Of a stretch of 34,119 nucleotides of DNA, positions 8,196 through 15,312 are shown piece by piece. The position numbers were made by a program, and so were the translations under genes. The stretch comes from an uncultured Bartonella sp. (GTDB lineage: Bacteria > Pseudomonadota > Alphaproteobacteria > Rhizobiales > Rhizobiaceae): NCBI GenBank assembly GCA_945285915.1, contig CALYQL010000023.1, forward strand, positions 1 to 34,119, in the 5' to 3' direction. The first letter of the stretch is position 1, and every line of letters begins with the position of its first letter. Under the pieces are notes generated by a model. That model was not told the origin of the DNA and did no database searches. It saw nothing but the letters and a program-made list of their open reading frames with translations.

Positions 8196-8806
8196 TGTTT
8201 TGTTTCCCAAAATGTCATGGAAACACTAGGGGAATCCCATGTCCACCGACTGATATTGGTTTTATCCAAGAGCATTTTCAGTTCAGCCCTATCAAAGCGT
8301 ACTGTTGCGCCTGTTTTTATATAGGTTGGCAACTTTGGCTCTATCTGGATTCTGCGCGTATCGGGGCTAACGCGATATACATCGACTACCTGCCCAAGGG
8401 CAAAATAATCATTATCCATCACAGATACAAAGTCGCCCTGTGATAGAGTAAGTCCAGCATGAACATTCGTAACTGTCAAAATGTTCTGGTTTTCTATTGC
8501 GGTTAAAACACCATTCATCTTTTCAGCCCCACGGTTGTTGATATGCGCGCGCGGGGTGCAATAAAGCGGTGATCGTATCATTGCCGAATACAAACCACCG
8601 CAAAAGCTATCCAACCAAATATTGACCATTTGACCGTCTGAATAGTTGAGCCGACGAGTTGTTGCGGTAAACTTCCAACTTGGTGACAAATACTCAACTA
8701 TGTTGGTTAATTGTCCGCCTAATTTTGAAACAGACATAAACCGTTCAACTTCAAAATTGGCTTGCGTAAATTGAACATTTGGCAAGGGACGTGGAAACGT
8801 TACCAT
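8192..8806 (-). CDS. Minor/distal tail protein
   Basis: A 204-residue, beta-rich protein lying directly after the tape measure (1-bp gap) and coupled to the next gene by ATGA. This is the position of lambda gpM or of DUF2460-type distal tail proteins, which close the tube at the tip. Segments such as FEVERFMSVSKLGGQLTNIVEYLSPSWKFTATTRRL and GLTLSQGDFVSVMDNDYFALGQV show no enzymatic motif. The assignment comes from gene order and general character; the exact family is not recognised. Confidence 0.6.
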   Translation of the reverse strand: MVTFPRPLPNVQFTQANFEVERFMSVSKLGGQLTNIVEYLSPSWKFTATTRRLNYSDGQMVNIWLDSFCGGLYSAMIRSPLYCTPRAHINNRGAEKMNGVLTAIENQNILTVTNVHAGLTLSQGDFVSVMDNDYFALGQVVDVYRVSPDTRRIQIEPKLPTYIKTGATVRFDRAELKMLLDKTNISRWTWDSPSVSMTFWETKQ

Positions 8807-8807
8807 G

Positions 8808-11800
8808 TTAATACCTATTCATCTGACGCCCGTTGTTGAGTTTTGCACCAAGCGTATTGTCCAATACCTTGTCATATTGCTGTATACCGGTAGAGGTTAC
8901 TTTGCCGGATATTTCTTCGACATGTACGTCAAAGTACTTCGACGGTGTAACGTGAATACTCATAGACCGTTCTTTTTCTGTTTTTTGTGTTTGTAGAGCT
9001 CTTAGGTCTGACATTGACGGGGTTCTCGGCATACGCGCGGCTATGTTGCCCAAAGAATAACCGCCGTTTGGTGCTTTTAAGAGGGAGTGCAGTGTATCAA
9101 GGTTGCCAACCCCGATATTCTGAACCGCCTGTTTTGATAGCACATATTCGCCACGGTGCACGATACCAGCGGCATCATACGTGCCACCGTCGCCGGTGTA
9201 CCCACCAGAGGAAAAACCAAACAGTTTTTTTACACCGCCAAATAACCCGCCGCCCGATTGGGGTTTGTTGTTTCCCCCATCGAATAACCAATCGGCAATA
9301 CCATTTGCTGCGGAGTTTATTAGCCTTTGACTGAGTAAATCAGCAAGATCTGCCCCTGCTTTTCTCAAATCTCTAAAACCATTTATACCTATCGTGAGGG
9401 TCTCTTTAAAAGTATCTTTGAGGGTTTCGTATCTCCGACGGATTTTCTCTTGTTGCTCTGCCAACTTGGCTTGTTCAGAGGTTGCCTTGGCATAACCAGA
9501 TGCTTGTTGTTCAATACTTGCCAAGACTTCTGGTGTTAATGCTATTTCGGATTTTATGGCTGCATTGCGAAGCTCTTGTTGCTTCCTTGCTTTTTCCAGA
9601 CTGTACCCATAATCGTTGACCAGTGGGTTTAGTTGCGCTGTAGCGGCTGTTTCGCTTTTGATAACCTCTATCCGGTCATTCATACTTTGTGTGAGCCGCT
9701 CATATTCATTTTGTTTTTCTTTCTTCGGTTTTTTCCTCTCGTCGGCTTGCCTATGTCTGGCTGCTATATTGTCTTTTGCCTGTTTTGTGATTGTTTCGTC
9801 GCCAATAGCACTTGCATGAACACCTAACTGTTTCTTTATGCTATCGATTTCGTTGTCCAGTTCGATTTGTGAAGCTGACATACCGTTTCGTCGGTTCATT
9901 TTGTCAAAAACTTCTTTTGCCGCTTTAGTGTCCTCCTGATTTTGTTTTATTCTATCATCTAAACCACCGTATATTGTCATATTCAGTGCTTTATTTGCTG
10001 CAAGCTGCGACGGTATCTGGTTGAGTGACCCCGCCGTTGCAATGACAGTCTTTATCTTTTCCGTTAAAGTATCCAACTGTCCAAACCACGATATAAAACT
10101 AGGGTTTTGGTTAGCAAAAGTGGTCAGTTTATTTCTCGCTTCATCGGCTTTGTCGCCACCTTCTTTTAATTGTTCGGCTAAGCTTTGCAGGTATTTTATA
10201 ACCTCTTTATCTTGTATGGGGAGGCTTTCTAATGATTGCTTGAATGCATCTACTTGTGCGACTGCTTCGTCCAATTGGAAGTTTTCGCCCAATTCTGCCG
10301 CCATGATAGGCAAATATTTAAACTTTTTTAGAGCTTCCAGTGCCTCGTCAGCGAATTTTTTTGTATCTTCTGCGGTATCGGGATTAATTTTGATAGAGTT
10401 TATCTTTTTGACCGCGCTTTCGTAATTCTCGCTTGACTCTGTTACGCTTTTTGTCGCTTCCGCGATTTCCCTATAACCGAGTGTATCTATTTCACGGGGG
10501 CGATTGGCGTTCATTCCAACATTTAGAATAAATTGAATTGAACCTTTTTTCGCAATCCCATCTATATACTCTGTTATCTCCTTGTATTCTTTCTTAATGT
10601 CATTCAACTTCGCGGTTTTCTGTTCAGGGCTTAGCTCATCAACTGCTTTTGCTGCTTTTGATAAGCCTTCCGCTGTATTGAGAGATTGCGCATGAAGATC
10701 ATTCATCGCTTTTTCTAAGCGTTCTGTTCGTGCTGCTGCTTCTGCTGCTTTTTGCATATAATCATTCATGGCGTAAATGACTGCGCCGCCTAAGACAGCC
10801 CCAACAATAGCAAAGGGAGCAGATGCTCCACCAATAGCCGTTAAAACACCTCCCAAACTCTTGGCTTTATTCAAGGCTTCTATAAACGATTTTGTTGCGG
10901 TACCAGCTAATGCCAATTTGCTGATAAGGGCTGGCAATGATCGTCCCACGAGTTGCCCTGCAATAACACCGGAAACGATAGCAGCGACATCGGCAACTTT
11001 GTTGAAGTTGTCGGCTATCATAATAAGCCCTTGAGTAATGCTCTGGTTTATACCGGAAGTTTGCCCACCTATGCCGACATATAGCATCAAAGCATTCTTG
11101 ATGCGTTTATAACCATCTTCCATCGTGGCATTTGTAGCATCGAATTGTTTTTCGATATCTTGTTCAGCTGATAAAAGGGCTTTGAATACACGCTTTGTTA
11201 CAAGTTCTCCAGCGGCACCAAGTTCTTTTAATCCTCCAACAGTTGTATTGAATTCCTTTGCTATAGCCTCCGCCAATAGGGGGGCATTTTCGCGCAATGA
11301 ATGCAATTCGTCACCTTGCAAAACGCCAGAGCTTAAAGCTTGCCCTAACTGCAAAATACTGGCTGCCTGTTCAGATGCTGCCGCTCCACCTGCAACAAAT
11401 GCTTTTGAAACGATATTCGTTGCGCGGGCTATCTCTTCCTCGTTTTGCGCGACACCAGATGCTGAACGCATTAGCTTGGTATAGAGATCGGTGTAAGCTT
11501 CGATACCAGAACGGGCATCGTCTGCTCCCTTGACTAGATCAGACATAGAACGGGCTTGCATACCAGTACTTTGACTTACGGCTGCTACTTTATTGTTTAA
11601 AGTCGTCCAACTGTCGGATAGCCCCATGAGTTCTTTTGCGCCAACGGCTGCGCCAATGGCGGCAATAGAAGCAGATGCCCGCCGTCCGAGATCATCAAAT
11701 ATTTTATTTACCTGTGTGCTGGCATTGCGCGCTTCTGTGACTAGCGTTTTCATGGCACGATTTGTCGCGCTTTCAATCTTCGCCATTTTCCTGTTCAAGT

Positions 11801-11852
11801 CACTTATATCGGCGGAAAATTGCACACTTACCCGTTGCCAGTCATCTGACAT
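8808..11852 (-). CDS. Tape measure protein
   Basis: A 1014-residue protein. The N-terminal part (VSVQFSADISDLNRKMAKIESATNRAMKTLVTEA, and further to ~residue 260 with LGQALSSGVLQGDELHSLRENAPLLAEAIAKEF) is the conserved tape-measure N-terminal domain. It is followed by hydrophobic Gly/Ala segments near residues 280-365 (GVIAGQLVGRSLPALIS, GGASAPFAIVGAVLGGAVI). Long helical, coiled-coil regions occupy residues ~370-840. The C-terminus is a Gly-rich, cell-wall-proximal tail. It sets tail length and helps DNA entry. The ATG at 11852 has AAAGGA 7 bases upstream. It is separated from its usual chaperone neighbour by an island of accessory genes. Confidence 0.93.
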   Translation of the reverse strand: MSDDWQRVSVQFSADISDLNRKMAKIESATNRAMKTLVTEARNASTQVNKIFDDLGRRASASIAAIGAAVGAKELMGLSDSWTTLNNKVAAVSQSTGMQARSMSDLVKGADDARSGIEAYTDLYTKLMRSASGVAQNEEEIARATNIVSKAFVAGGAAASEQAASILQLGQALSSGVLQGDELHSLRENAPLLAEAIAKEFNTTVGGLKELGAAGELVTKRVFKALLSAEQDIEKQFDATNATMEDGYKRIKNALMLYVGIGGQTSGINQSITQGLIMIADNFNKVADVAAIVSGVIAGQLVGRSLPALISKLALAGTATKSFIEALNKAKSLGGVLTAIGGASAPFAIVGAVLGGAVIYAMNDYMQKAAEAAARTERLEKAMNDLHAQSLNTAEGLSKAAKAVDELSPEQKTAKLNDIKKEYKEITEYIDGIAKKGSIQFILNVGMNANRPREIDTLGYREIAEATKSVTESSENYESAVKKINSIKINPDTAEDTKKFADEALEALKKFKYLPIMAAELGENFQLDEAVAQVDAFKQSLESLPIQDKEVIKYLQSLAEQLKEGGDKADEARNKLTTFANQNPSFISWFGQLDTLTEKIKTVIATAGSLNQIPSQLAANKALNMTIYGGLDDRIKQNQEDTKAAKEVFDKMNRRNGMSASQIELDNEIDSIKKQLGVHASAIGDETITKQAKDNIAARHRQADERKKPKKEKQNEYERLTQSMNDRIEVIKSETAATAQLNPLVNDYGYSLEKARKQQELRNAAIKSEIALTPEVLASIEQQASGYAKATSEQAKLAEQQEKIRRRYETLKDTFKETLTIGINGFRDLRKAGADLADLLSQRLINSAANGIADWLFDGGNNKPQSGGGLFGGVKKLFGFSSGGYTGDGGTYDAAGIVHRGEYVLSKQAVQNIGVGNLDTLHSLLKAPNGGYSLGNIAARMPRTPSMSDLRALQTQKTEKERSMSIHVTPSKYFDVHVEEISGKVTSTGIQQYDKVLDNTLGAKLNNGRQMNRY

Positions 11853-11966
11853 GATAAAATCCTTTAGTTGAAAGAGGAGATTTAGATGAGAAAAATAGTA
11901 AAAGATATTACGGTTTATGACTTGTACCCGCCACGATAAAGAACGGTTCTTAGTGACGTTACAAGG

Positions 11967-11991
11967 TCAAACCGGGAATTTTCCGGTTTGA
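11967..11991. other. Perfect 9-bp inverted repeat
   Basis: TCAAACCGG and CCGGTTTGA flank the 7-base loop GAATTTT in the 205-bp gap upstream of the tape measure gene. There is no T-tract, so it is more likely an operator or mRNA leader hairpin than a terminator. The rest of the gap shows only the tape measure ribosome site and the terminator at 12007-12030. Confidence 0.5.
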
Positions 11992-12006
11992 ACTACCGTG
12001 AAAAAC

Positions 12007-12030
12007 GATAAAAGGGCGCTTTCGCGCCCC
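12007..12030 (-). terminator. Rho-independent terminator after antirepressor gene
   Basis: On the minus strand GGGCGC, GAAA and GCGCCC form a stem with a stable GAAA tetraloop, followed by TTTTATC. It lies about 30 bp after the antirepressor stop and would insulate the tape measure gene from it. Confidence 0.8.
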
Positions 12031-12057
12031 TTAATCTTGTTGTTGTTTCAGTTCTAT

Positions 12058-12843
12058 TTAATGTAACGGTTGGTTAAGCAACTCGGCGAGCTTCACCAAG
12101 CCCTTGGCGGTAACCAGCGCACGGGTTGCTACACGTTCCCTGCCTTCAGCATCAATATAAAGATGATCGTCGTGTTCCATATAGCCCGCTCTTCGTTTTT
12201 CATCATAAGCAAGCCAATTCTTGTTTCCAGTCCGTTTAAATATCCAACGCCGTGAATCCATAAAACGAAACAAATCGTCCCGTTTTACCCCCAGTGTTTT
12301 TGCTGCATCACTAATACACATTGAACCTTCTGCACCCTCAAGCCGGTCAAGTTTTTTCAAGTGTTGTTCTTGTTCGGCAATGAGTTCATCTTTTTTCTTA
12401 TTTTCTATTTGAAGGTGGTTCATAACCCCTATGAGAATTGCCGGATCAGAATAGTCAATCACCACATTGGATTGCCGACGCAATTCCGCTTCCATCGCAT
12501 TGAATTGCTCTATGTAGCGCAATTTGAATTGTAGTGCCTTTTTGCCAGTGAATCCCATCGCCAATAAGGTGAAGCCATCTCTATCCATATTGTATGCTTT
12601 TGATTTTATGCTGGCTCCACCACTAGGGTTTTCACGATAGACTACCGTCTGCTCAAAATTGGGCACACGCTCTGCAATCAGTTTTTCAATGTCTCGAACG
12701 ATATTTCTATGCTGTTTCCCGAAATATTCGGCAACATCGCGGCTATTTGCAGAAACTTCACCATTTTGAACAAATACTATTGGTTGCTGTTCTTGTTTTA
12801 CCAGAACCGAATTGATTTGTGTTTCATTTTGCACGTATGACAT
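12058..12843 (-). CDS. Phage antirepressor, Rha N-terminal and KilAC C-terminal domains
   Basis: A 261-residue two-domain regulator. Residues ~20-115 (VFVQNGEVSANSRDVAEYFGKQHRNIVRDIEKL ... YNMDRDGFTLLAMGFTGKKALQFKLRYIEQFNAME) are the Rha domain. Residues ~150-255 (DAAKTLGVKRDDLFRFMDSRRWIFKR ... ATRALVTAKGLVKLAELL) are the KilAC/Ant C-terminal DNA-binding domain. Such proteins counteract phage repressors and promote induction. Start: ATG 12843 has AAAGGAC upstream; the in-frame ATG at 12888 lacks a ribosome site and lies in a hairpin. The gene sits in the accessory island between tail genes, away from the immunity region, and ends at its own terminator. The target repressor is unknown. Confidence 0.88.
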   Translation of the reverse strand: MSYVQNETQINSVLVKQEQQPIVFVQNGEVSANSRDVAEYFGKQHRNIVRDIEKLIAERVPNFEQTVVYRENPSGGASIKSKAYNMDRDGFTLLAMGFTGKKALQFKLRYIEQFNAMEAELRRQSNVVIDYSDPAILIGVMNHLQIENKKKDELIAEQEQHLKKLDRLEGAEGSMCISDAAKTLGVKRDDLFRFMDSRRWIFKRTGNKNWLAYDEKRRAGYMEHDDHLYIDAEGRERVATRALVTAKGLVKLAELLNQPLH

Positions 12844-12862
12844 GTTACATGTCCTTTCGTTG

Positions 12863-12953
12863 GCAGCCCGTAAAAGCTGCTGATCCATGGGGGAGAGCGG
12901 ACGATATGTGGATCAAGCATTGCCGCTCTCCCATACCGTGTTTACGCACGGTA
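12863..12953 (-). promoter_or_regulatory. Structured leader of the antirepressor mRNA
   Basis: Several inverted repeats are packed here. TACCGTG/CACGGTA occupies 12934-12940 and 12947-12953. A perfect 10-bp stem, GGGAGAGCGG/CCGCTCTCCC, occupies 12891-12900 and 12923-12932. TGATCCA/TGGATCA occupies 12881-12887 and 12909-12915, and GCAGC/GCTGC occupies 12863-12867 and 12876-12880. The 10-bp stem and the TGATCCA stem interleave, so they form a pseudoknot or exclude each other. They lie just upstream of the AAAGGAC ribosome site. A regulatory role (attenuation, or c4-like antisense control known for P1/P7 ant) is inference. Confidence 0.5.
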
Positions 12954-12995
12954 CCGCCTCGCGTGATTGCAAGGTGATTTGAAATCGCGTTGTTA

Positions 12996-13310
12996 TTAAT
13001 GTGCTTGTGCTAGATGCTGTGCTTTAGCAATGATTTCATCAGAAAGAGAAAAAATACCAACATTTGTATAAACTAGTATTAGTATTGCAAATTCTTGTGC
13101 CGTCTCTGGCTCTTTCGAGCAGATTGCGTATTCGTATGCGTTGAGCATATTGTAGCAAGTTTGTTCCATGCTTTCCGAACAAACAGAAAGTACGCGTTGC
13201 CATTTCAACCATTGTTGGTAAAGGGTGAAAATTGAAACGTCTGTATTAATCGTGCGAATTGTTGGAATTGCCGAAATGGGTAATTCTGTGATATTGGCGT
13301 GTTCAGCCAT
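12996..13310 (-). CDS. Hypothetical phage protein
   Basis: A 104-residue, mostly helical soluble protein with five Cys and no recognisable motif (SIFTLYQQWLKWQRVLSVCSESMEQTCYNMLNAYEYAICSKEPETAQEFAIL). The ATG at 13310 has a perfect AGGAGG 6 bases upstream, which makes it a convincing gene. It is upstream of and codirectional with the antirepressor across the structured leader, so the two may be cotranscribed. The helical content and short length would fit a small regulator or adaptor; no function is assigned. Confidence 0.6.
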   Translation of the reverse strand: MAEHANITELPISAIPTIRTINTDVSIFTLYQQWLKWQRVLSVCSESMEQTCYNMLNAYEYAICSKEPETAQEFAILILVYTNVGIFSLSDEIIAKAQHLAQAH

Positions 13311-13384
13311 TCGAGCCTCCTAGGGTATAGGTTCGTTTCGGTTAGGGCTGGTGCGAGATTGCCGTCTTGCATCAGCCTGATTTA

Positions 13385-13432
13385 TTTGGTACCATTTATT
13401 TTATGATAAAGCAAGAAAAAAATGGTACCAAA
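13385..13432. promoter_or_regulatory. 13-bp inverted repeat around the RHH gene start, probable operator
   Basis: TTTGGTACCATTT (13385-13397) and its exact reverse complement AAATGGTACCAAA (13420-13432) lie 35 bp apart centre to centre. Each contains the palindrome TGGTACCA. They flank the ATG at 13403 of the ribbon-helix-helix gene. RHH proteins commonly repress their own promoters through such palindromes. A possible promoter is TTGCAT (13367-13372), 17 bp, TACCAT (13390-13395), which would give a nearly leaderless mRNA. Confidence 0.5.
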
Positions 13433-13579
13433 AAACGAGGCCGCCCCAAAATTGGACAAGGCGCGCAAATTCAAGTGCGTCTCCAACCTGATTTATTGGC
13501 ATTAGTTGATGCTAATTGTAAGGATAATGAAACACGTCCAGAGGCTATAAGGCGTATAATCAAAGAACATTTAGAATAG
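13403..13579 (+). CDS. Ribbon-helix-helix (Arc/CopG-type) DNA-binding protein
   Basis: A 58-residue protein. A basic arm (KKRGRPKIGQG) is followed by IQVRLQPDLLALVDANCKDNETRPEAIRRIIKEHLE, which fits the beta-strand, helix A, helix B pattern of RHH_1 repressors and antitoxins. I chose the ATG at 13403; a longer TTG start at 13367 would read through the probable promoter. No Shine-Dalgarno is visible, so the mRNA may be leaderless. It is transcribed opposite to the surrounding late genes and ends in a terminator shared with the convergent neighbour. No partner toxin is seen next to it, so a repressor role is more likely than an antitoxin. Confidence 0.75.
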   Translation: MIKQEKNGTKKRGRPKIGQGAQIQVRLQPDLLALVDANCKDNETRPEAIRRIIKEHLE

Positions 13580-13583
13580 AAAT

Positions 13584-13606
13584 AGCGGCATTTAAGCCGC
13601 TCTTTT
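13584..13606. terminator. Terminator between convergent genes
   Basis: AGCGGC, ATTTAA and GCCGCT form a perfect 6-bp stem followed by CTTTTC on the plus strand. It lies between the RHH gene stop and the stop of the VasI-like gene on the opposite strand, and is probably most active rightward. Confidence 0.65.
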
Positions 13607-14214
13607 CACCATTTACATGATTCACGTAGTGGCTTTATAGCTTCTTCAAGCCCAGATATACTAAACTCCATCGTTATCGCAGTTTCCCTATAAGGTGTTA
13701 TTTCTACAATCATCTTTTCATGACCAAACATCTTTTTGATGAGAGGGATTGAAGTGGCTCCAGACCATAACCCAAGTGCTTTTCCATCTTCGGATACGCC
13801 CATGGAAATCGTATTAGGTTTTTCTTTATCAACGCGGTAAGTCACGCGATTATACCTGCCTATATCGCTAAGGTAATGAGTACCAGCGTGGAATAAGATT
13901 CGGGTTGAGTTTTTGCTGCAAACTATTCCTATATGGCCATAACCTCCCAGACCTTCAGTTTCATCAATTCTTTCGTCAGAAACGGCTATCATGCTGTAGG
14001 AAACGCTATCATCAAGCTTGGAGCGATCCTCCACTAAATACCAATTTTTTTTACTCTCTTCATCTTTAGTGTCATTATTTGTCTTATAAATACTATCGTA
14101 ACAAGCCAAACGCTCGTCGTTATTAGCATTCTTTGCGCAATCTTCACCTGTCGCAGCGAATGTGCTTCCAAGCCCAATTACTGAAATCAAAGCCGTGAGA
14201 ATTAATCTTATCAT
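13606..14214 (-). CDS. VasI/TagO-like periplasmic protein
   Basis: A 202-residue protein. A signal peptide (MIRLILTALISVIGLGSTFA) is followed by CAKNANNDERLACYD (Cys26, Cys38), the opening signature of the VasI/TagO family (type VI secretion-associated protein TagO). It continues with KNWYLVEDRSKLDDSVSYSMIAV, a central GIVCSKNSTRILFHAG (Cys99), VTYRVDKEKP, a 'LIKKMFGHEKMIVEITPYRETAITMEFSISGLEEAIKPLRESCKW' type end (Cys200), all in the family order. In T6SS loci the family is periplasmic; lone copies occur in phages without known role. No other T6SS gene is present. The setting suggests an exported moron product. The family call is fairly firm, the function open. Confidence 0.75.
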   Translation of the reverse strand: MIRLILTALISVIGLGSTFAATGEDCAKNANNDERLACYDSIYKTNNDTKDEESKKNWYLVEDRSKLDDSVSYSMIAVSDERIDETEGLGGYGHIGIVCSKNSTRILFHAGTHYLSDIGRYNRVTYRVDKEKPNTISMGVSEDGKALGLWSGATSIPLIKKMFGHEKMIVEITPYRETAITMEFSISGLEEAIKPLRESCKW

Positions 14215-14320
14215 TTACCTGTCTCCCTATTGATAGGAAGATTACAAAGACATTGCCATGATGGCAACACCGTTTAAACAAACCCGATTTTATCCATAGC
14301 ACGATAGATCGGGTTGTTTT

Positions 14321-14660
14321 TCAGCTCGTTAATAAGTGACAAAATAGGTTCCTCAATTTTGAGGAGCCTCTCGATGGACGACCACCACCACTTTTGCTCA
14401 AAAATGAGCTAAAGTCTTTTAATCGTTTTGTACGCACTTGGTTATCCAATTTTGGATTACCGCCTATAGGTTTTTCGGTATTTTCCAAAAAACTCCTTAC
14501 CTGTTGTTCTTCTTCAAAATCATAGTCTTGTACTGGTCTGGTTGTCCAATTTTGGACGATCCTTATTTTTCAATGTGTTACCTCTATTTGCAAAACCTCT
14601 GTTATCATGTTCGATATAGGGTCTCCCCAAAATTGGGGAGCCCCCCCAAAGATCATGTTT
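14321..14660 (-). pseudogene. Possible remnant of a frameshifted coding region
   Basis: Two minus-strand open stretches in different frames look protein-like but have no proper start. The upstream one ends RPKLDNQTSTRL and stop. The downstream one reads DFEEEQQVRSFLENTEKP, then GGNPKLDNQVRTKRLKDF, and ends at 14321. The shared PKLDNQ suggests an internal repeat, and joining the two needs one frameshift. The same DNA carries the inverted-repeat array, so the similarity may reflect repeat spread rather than coding. Low confidence. Confidence 0.2.
14350..14640. repeat. Array of five perfect inverted repeats
   Basis: The 509-bp gap from 14215 to 14723 has no convincing intact gene. It holds TCCTCAATTTTGAGGA (14350-14365), GCTCAAAAATGAGC (14396-14409), ATCCAATTTTGGAT (14444-14457), GTCCAATTTTGGAC (14544-14557) and CTCCCCAAAATTGGGGAG (14623-14640). 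Four share the core CAATTTTG or its complement while the outer bases differ but still pair. The third and fourth lie in imperfect ~30-bp direct repeats (TGGTTRTCCAATTTTGGA). An additional AACCCGAT/ATCGGGTT pair is at 14281-14288 and 14308-14315. Confidence 0.7.
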
Positions 14661-14723
14661 TTACGGTTTCAAAAGCGTTGTTTTTCGAGTTCTTTATTAG
14701 GTTTCGCAACGGTGAATAAGCAC

Positions 14724-14882
14724 TTAGCTGATAGCGAGAATTTCTTCTCTTAGTTGCTTTTCTTCTTCGTATGTTAGTTGGTTATCAGTGTCTTCAGTTG
14801 AATTGGCTTCTACATAACCCTGCAATGCGGCGTCAAATTCCCACATTGACATTTCATCTACCTGTGCAGGTGTAAAACCCAT
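14724..14882 (-). CDS. Second tail assembly chaperone-like small protein
   Basis: A 52-residue gene, easily missed because it is short. Its ATG overlaps the stop of the upstream chaperone (TAATG), a typical coupling. The sequence (MGFTPAQVDEMSMWEFDAALQGYVEAN...) has the MxxWEFxAxxxGY pattern seen in small proteins between the tail chaperone and tape measure of alphaproteobacterial phages and gene transfer agents. It likely works with the product of 14882-15307 on the tape measure. In this phage the tape measure no longer follows directly, because an accessory island of about 2.9 kb intervenes. Confidence 0.7.
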   Translation of the reverse strand: MGFTPAQVDEMSMWEFDAALQGYVEANSTEDTDNQLTYEEEKQLREEILAIS

Positions 14883-15307
14883 TACGGCACCGGCTCCATA
14901 GATTGGGCTGAATCGGATTTTTCCTCGTTCGAGCGGCGGGAGTTGTTGTCCCCCGCCGCTTCTGGTTTTTTTTCTTTATCTTCTTCCTCCGCCCCACATA
15001 TAGCGGCTGCTAAGATACTAGCTGCAATCGTGATATTGCCTGCAATTGGGTAGCTTTCCGTGTCTTCGACATAGGTTCTTACCATACGGATTGCTTCTGC
15101 AGGTGACATACCACCGCCCACAAGTCCGCAACGTATGGTTTCCCTAATATATTCAATCTTCCATGTGCCATGTAACAAGCTGTCCAGAATGAATGCTATA
15201 CCTACATCGGTAGTGTCCTGTATCTCCTTGATTTGCCCGTAACCTAATTTAAAAATGTGGGTATCATTGCCAAAAGGCAATTCAGTTTTGCCGCTTCTAT
15301 TCGACAT
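14882..15307 (-). CDS. Tail assembly chaperone (GTA gp10-like)
   Basis: A 141-residue protein following the major tail gene, in the chaperone position. The first ~85 residues (FGNDTHIFKLGYGQIKEIQDTTDVGIAFILDSLLHGTWKIEYIRETIRCGLVGGGMSPAEAIRMV) match the gp10-like tail chaperone family, in which a folded part (F.L..G....L...) precedes 'IR.GLIGGG'. The C-terminal ~40 residues are charged and disordered (EEEDKEKKPEAAGDNNSRRSNEEKSD). It starts just after the major tail gene stop, and its own stop overlaps the start of the small downstream protein by one base. Role: keeps the tape measure soluble during tail assembly. Confidence 0.8.
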   Translation of the reverse strand: MSNRSGKTELPFGNDTHIFKLGYGQIKEIQDTTDVGIAFILDSLLHGTWKIEYIRETIRCGLVGGGMSPAEAIRMVRTYVEDTESYPIAGNITIAASILAAAICGAEEEDKEKKPEAAGDNNSRRSNEEKSDSAQSMEPVP

Positions 15308-15312
15308 TTAAA

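Noticed and set aside
10021..11871. Several plus-strand ORFs of 85-134 codons opposite the tape measure gene
   Set aside because: They are low-complexity Ser/Ala/Leu-rich translations antisense to a clear tape measure protein, without ribosome sites or family resemblance.
14350..14640. Repeat cluster considered as a CRISPR array
   Set aside because: The units are short palindromes with irregular spacing and variable arms, not identical direct repeats with uniform spacers, and no cas gene is near.
14438..14719. Plus-strand ORF of 93 codons rich in Phe, Tyr and Leu
   Set aside because: It translates the inverted-repeat array and AT-rich flanks; composition is unlike a folded protein and no ribosome site was seen.
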